Assembly (NCBI GenBank): GCA_041389525.1
Contig: JAWKRR010000016.1
Span: forward strand, 50,833-114,832
Length of the DNA stretch: 64,000 bases
Direction of reading: 5' to 3'
DNA from: JACKFB01 sp041389525
GTDB lineage: Bacteria; Myxococcota_A; UBA9042; PHBI01; JACKFB01
Positions within the stretch are counted from its first letter, which is position 1; every line of letters begins with the position of its first letter. The position numbers and the translations under genes are program-made. The notes beneath the pieces are model-generated. The model searched no databases. It saw nothing but the letters and a program-made list of their open reading frames with translations, and had not been told where the DNA came from. Below are positions 62,902 to 64,000 of the stretch, in pieces.

Positions 62902-64000
62902 AGCAGCACCGAGTCCATCAGCCGCAGCCCGTCTTCGGTCAGCCAGGCGCGGCTCCCCTCCAAGCGCAGCCGGCCGGCCCTCGCCTCCGCCTGCGCTGCG
63001 GGGAAGAACCGCTCGAGATCGGGCGCTAGGTCCACACCGCGCTCCAGATCGCGCAGGCCCGTCATCACGCGCTCAAAGGCCAGGGTCTCGGGGTCGATCG
63101 GCTCGACGCTCTCGGTGGGATCGCCGGCGAGGGCCCGCTGGATGTAGACGCTGGGCCGCCGCACGTTCGCCCGCCGCTCGGGCGCGATGAAGCCGTGGGC
63201 GCCGGGACCGAGGCCCAGGTAGGGCCGCATCTCCCAGTAGCTTGAGTTGTGCACGGCGCGGTGGCCCGGCAGCGCGTAGCTCGAGACCTCGTAGTGGACC
63301 ATGCCCGCGGCGCGCAGGCGTTCGCGGGCGGCGAAGAGCATCCGGGCCTGCAGCGAGTCGCCGGGCAGCTTCGTCTTGCCGTCGCGGACCTGACGTGCCA
63401 GCACCGTGCGCGGCTCGACCGTCAGCGCGTAGACCGACAGGTGAGGCGGCGAGAAGGACAGGGCGCGGGTCAGCGTCGCCTCCCAATTCGCCAGGGTTTG
63501 CCTCGCTAAACCGAAGATGAGGTCGAAGGACCAGCTCGCGAAGCCGGCGGTCGCGATGAGCTTGAGGGCGCGCTCGGCGGTGGCGAGATCGTGGAGGCGA
63601 TCGGCCGAGCGCAGCATGGGCTCGTCGAGGGCCTGCACCCCCAGGGAGATCCGCGTCACGCCGAGGTCTCGCCAGGCGGCGACGCGCTCAGGGCTCACCT
63701 CGGCCGGGTTGGCCTCCAGGGTGAACTCGGCGCCGGGGTCGAGGCCCGGCGAGCGGCGCAGGGCCTCGACGAAGCGGCCCAGCTCGGCGGGCTCCCACAG
63801 GCTGGGCGTGCCGCCGCCGATGTAGAGGGTGCGGGCCGGTCCGCCAAGCGACGGCCCGCGCAGGGCTAGCTCGGCCAGCACGGCGTCGGTGAACTCGCGC
63901 TGGGGGATGCGCTTGGGCGTCGCGACCGCGAAGTCGCAGTAGGCGCAGTGGTGCTTGCAGTACGGGAAGTGGACGTAGACGCCGCCCGCGCTGGGAGCGG
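62886..64000 (-). CDS. hemW: HemW-type radical SAM haem chaperone, start cut by window edge
   Basis: About 371 codons of a HemN/HemW-family protein; a few N-terminal residues are outside the window. The cluster motif is CKHHCAYCDF (CxxxCxxC), just inside the edge and preceded by VYVHFPY. Further motifs: LYIGGGTPSLW, EFTLEANP, RISLGVQALD and FDLIFGLARQT. CDF after the Cys motif and GLGPGAHGF near the C-terminus fit HemW rather than true HemN. It probably delivers haem to respiratory proteins. Confidence 0.9.
   Translation of the reverse strand, partial: APSAGGVYVHFPYCKHHCAYCDFAVATPKRIPQREFTDAVLAELALRGPSLGGPARTLYIGGGTPSLWEPAELGRFVEALRRSPGLDPGAEFTLEANPAEVSPERVAAWRDLGVTRISLGVQALDEPMLRSADRLHDLATAERALKLIATAGFASWSFDLIFGLARQTLANWEATLTRALSFSPPHLSVYALTVEPRTVLARQVRDGKTKLPGDSLQARMLFAARERLRAAGMVHYEVSSYALPGHRAVHNSSYWEMRPYLGLGPGAHGFIAPERRANVRRPSVYIQRALAGDPTESVEPIDPETLAFERVMTGLRDLERGVDLAPDLERFFPAAQAEARAGRLRLEGSRAWLTEDGLRLMDSVLLRLLG

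Overview
The window is high-GC, densely coding DNA from a Gram-negative bacterium, most likely of the Myxococcota/Bradymonadota group (former deltaproteobacteria). The pointers are a Myxococcus-type pilB-pilT-pilC-pilS-pilR cluster with an ABC transporter downstream, a Ser/Thr kinase fused to a DUF4388 region, a PEGA-domain protein, GTG and TTG starts, and many outer-membrane proteins. I see no rRNA, tRNA, CRISPR array or insertion sequence. The taxonomic call is inference from gene content.

Layout. (1) 1-12.0 kb, minus strand: exported TldD-like protease, PP2C phosphatase, small lipoprotein, Ser/Thr kinase, GDPD phosphodiesterase, zinc-ribbon/TPR membrane protein, RsmG, lytic transglycosylase and a truncated arginine deiminase. 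(2) 12.2-16.3 kb, plus strand: a perfect parS site, parA, parB and two tandem membrane-anchored SGNH hydrolases. parAB and rsmG together suggest proximity to the chromosome origin. (3) 16.3-32.7 kb, minus strand: dprA, topA, pilB, pilT, pilC, pilS, pilR, a TPR protein, two nucleotide-sugar enzymes, an ABC ATPase and permease, and an unknown membrane protein. From about 15.45 to 26.55 kb nearly every gene is broken by small frameshifts, while junctions and motifs stay intact. This looks like a patch of poor consensus sequence rather than gene decay. (4) 32.7-36.6 kb, plus strand: a fadN-fadA beta-oxidation operon with a near-perfect match to the Bacillus FadR operator. (5) 36.9-55.4 kb, minus strand: PEGA protein, Kelch lipoprotein and a 1533-residue OmpA-type outer-membrane protein. 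These are followed by a beta-helix lipoprotein, a complete TonB2-type energy module (DUF3450, TtpC, ExbB, ExbD, TonB, TPR), a large TonB-dependent receptor and an OmpR/PhoB-type response regulator. A Pho-box-like direct repeat lies upstream of the beta-helix gene. (6) 55.5-64 kb: CPBP intramembrane protease, homoserine kinase, NfeD-like protein, PRMT-like methyltransferase; then a plus-strand run of glycosyltransferase, polysaccharide deacetylase, MobA-like protein and radical SAM protein; then HemW, cut by the right edge.

How the parts work together. The most coherent undescribed unit is the 36.9-47.3 kb set: a Pho-box candidate, a surface lipoprotein, a dedicated TonB2 motor, a receptor with two N-terminal regulatory-like domains and a response regulator. 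It reads as a self-contained outer-membrane import system, possibly phosphate-linked. The pilus cluster carrying sugar enzymes and a PilHI-like ABC transporter suggests pilus assembly together with glycan modification. All functions are inferred from sequence motifs and gene order.
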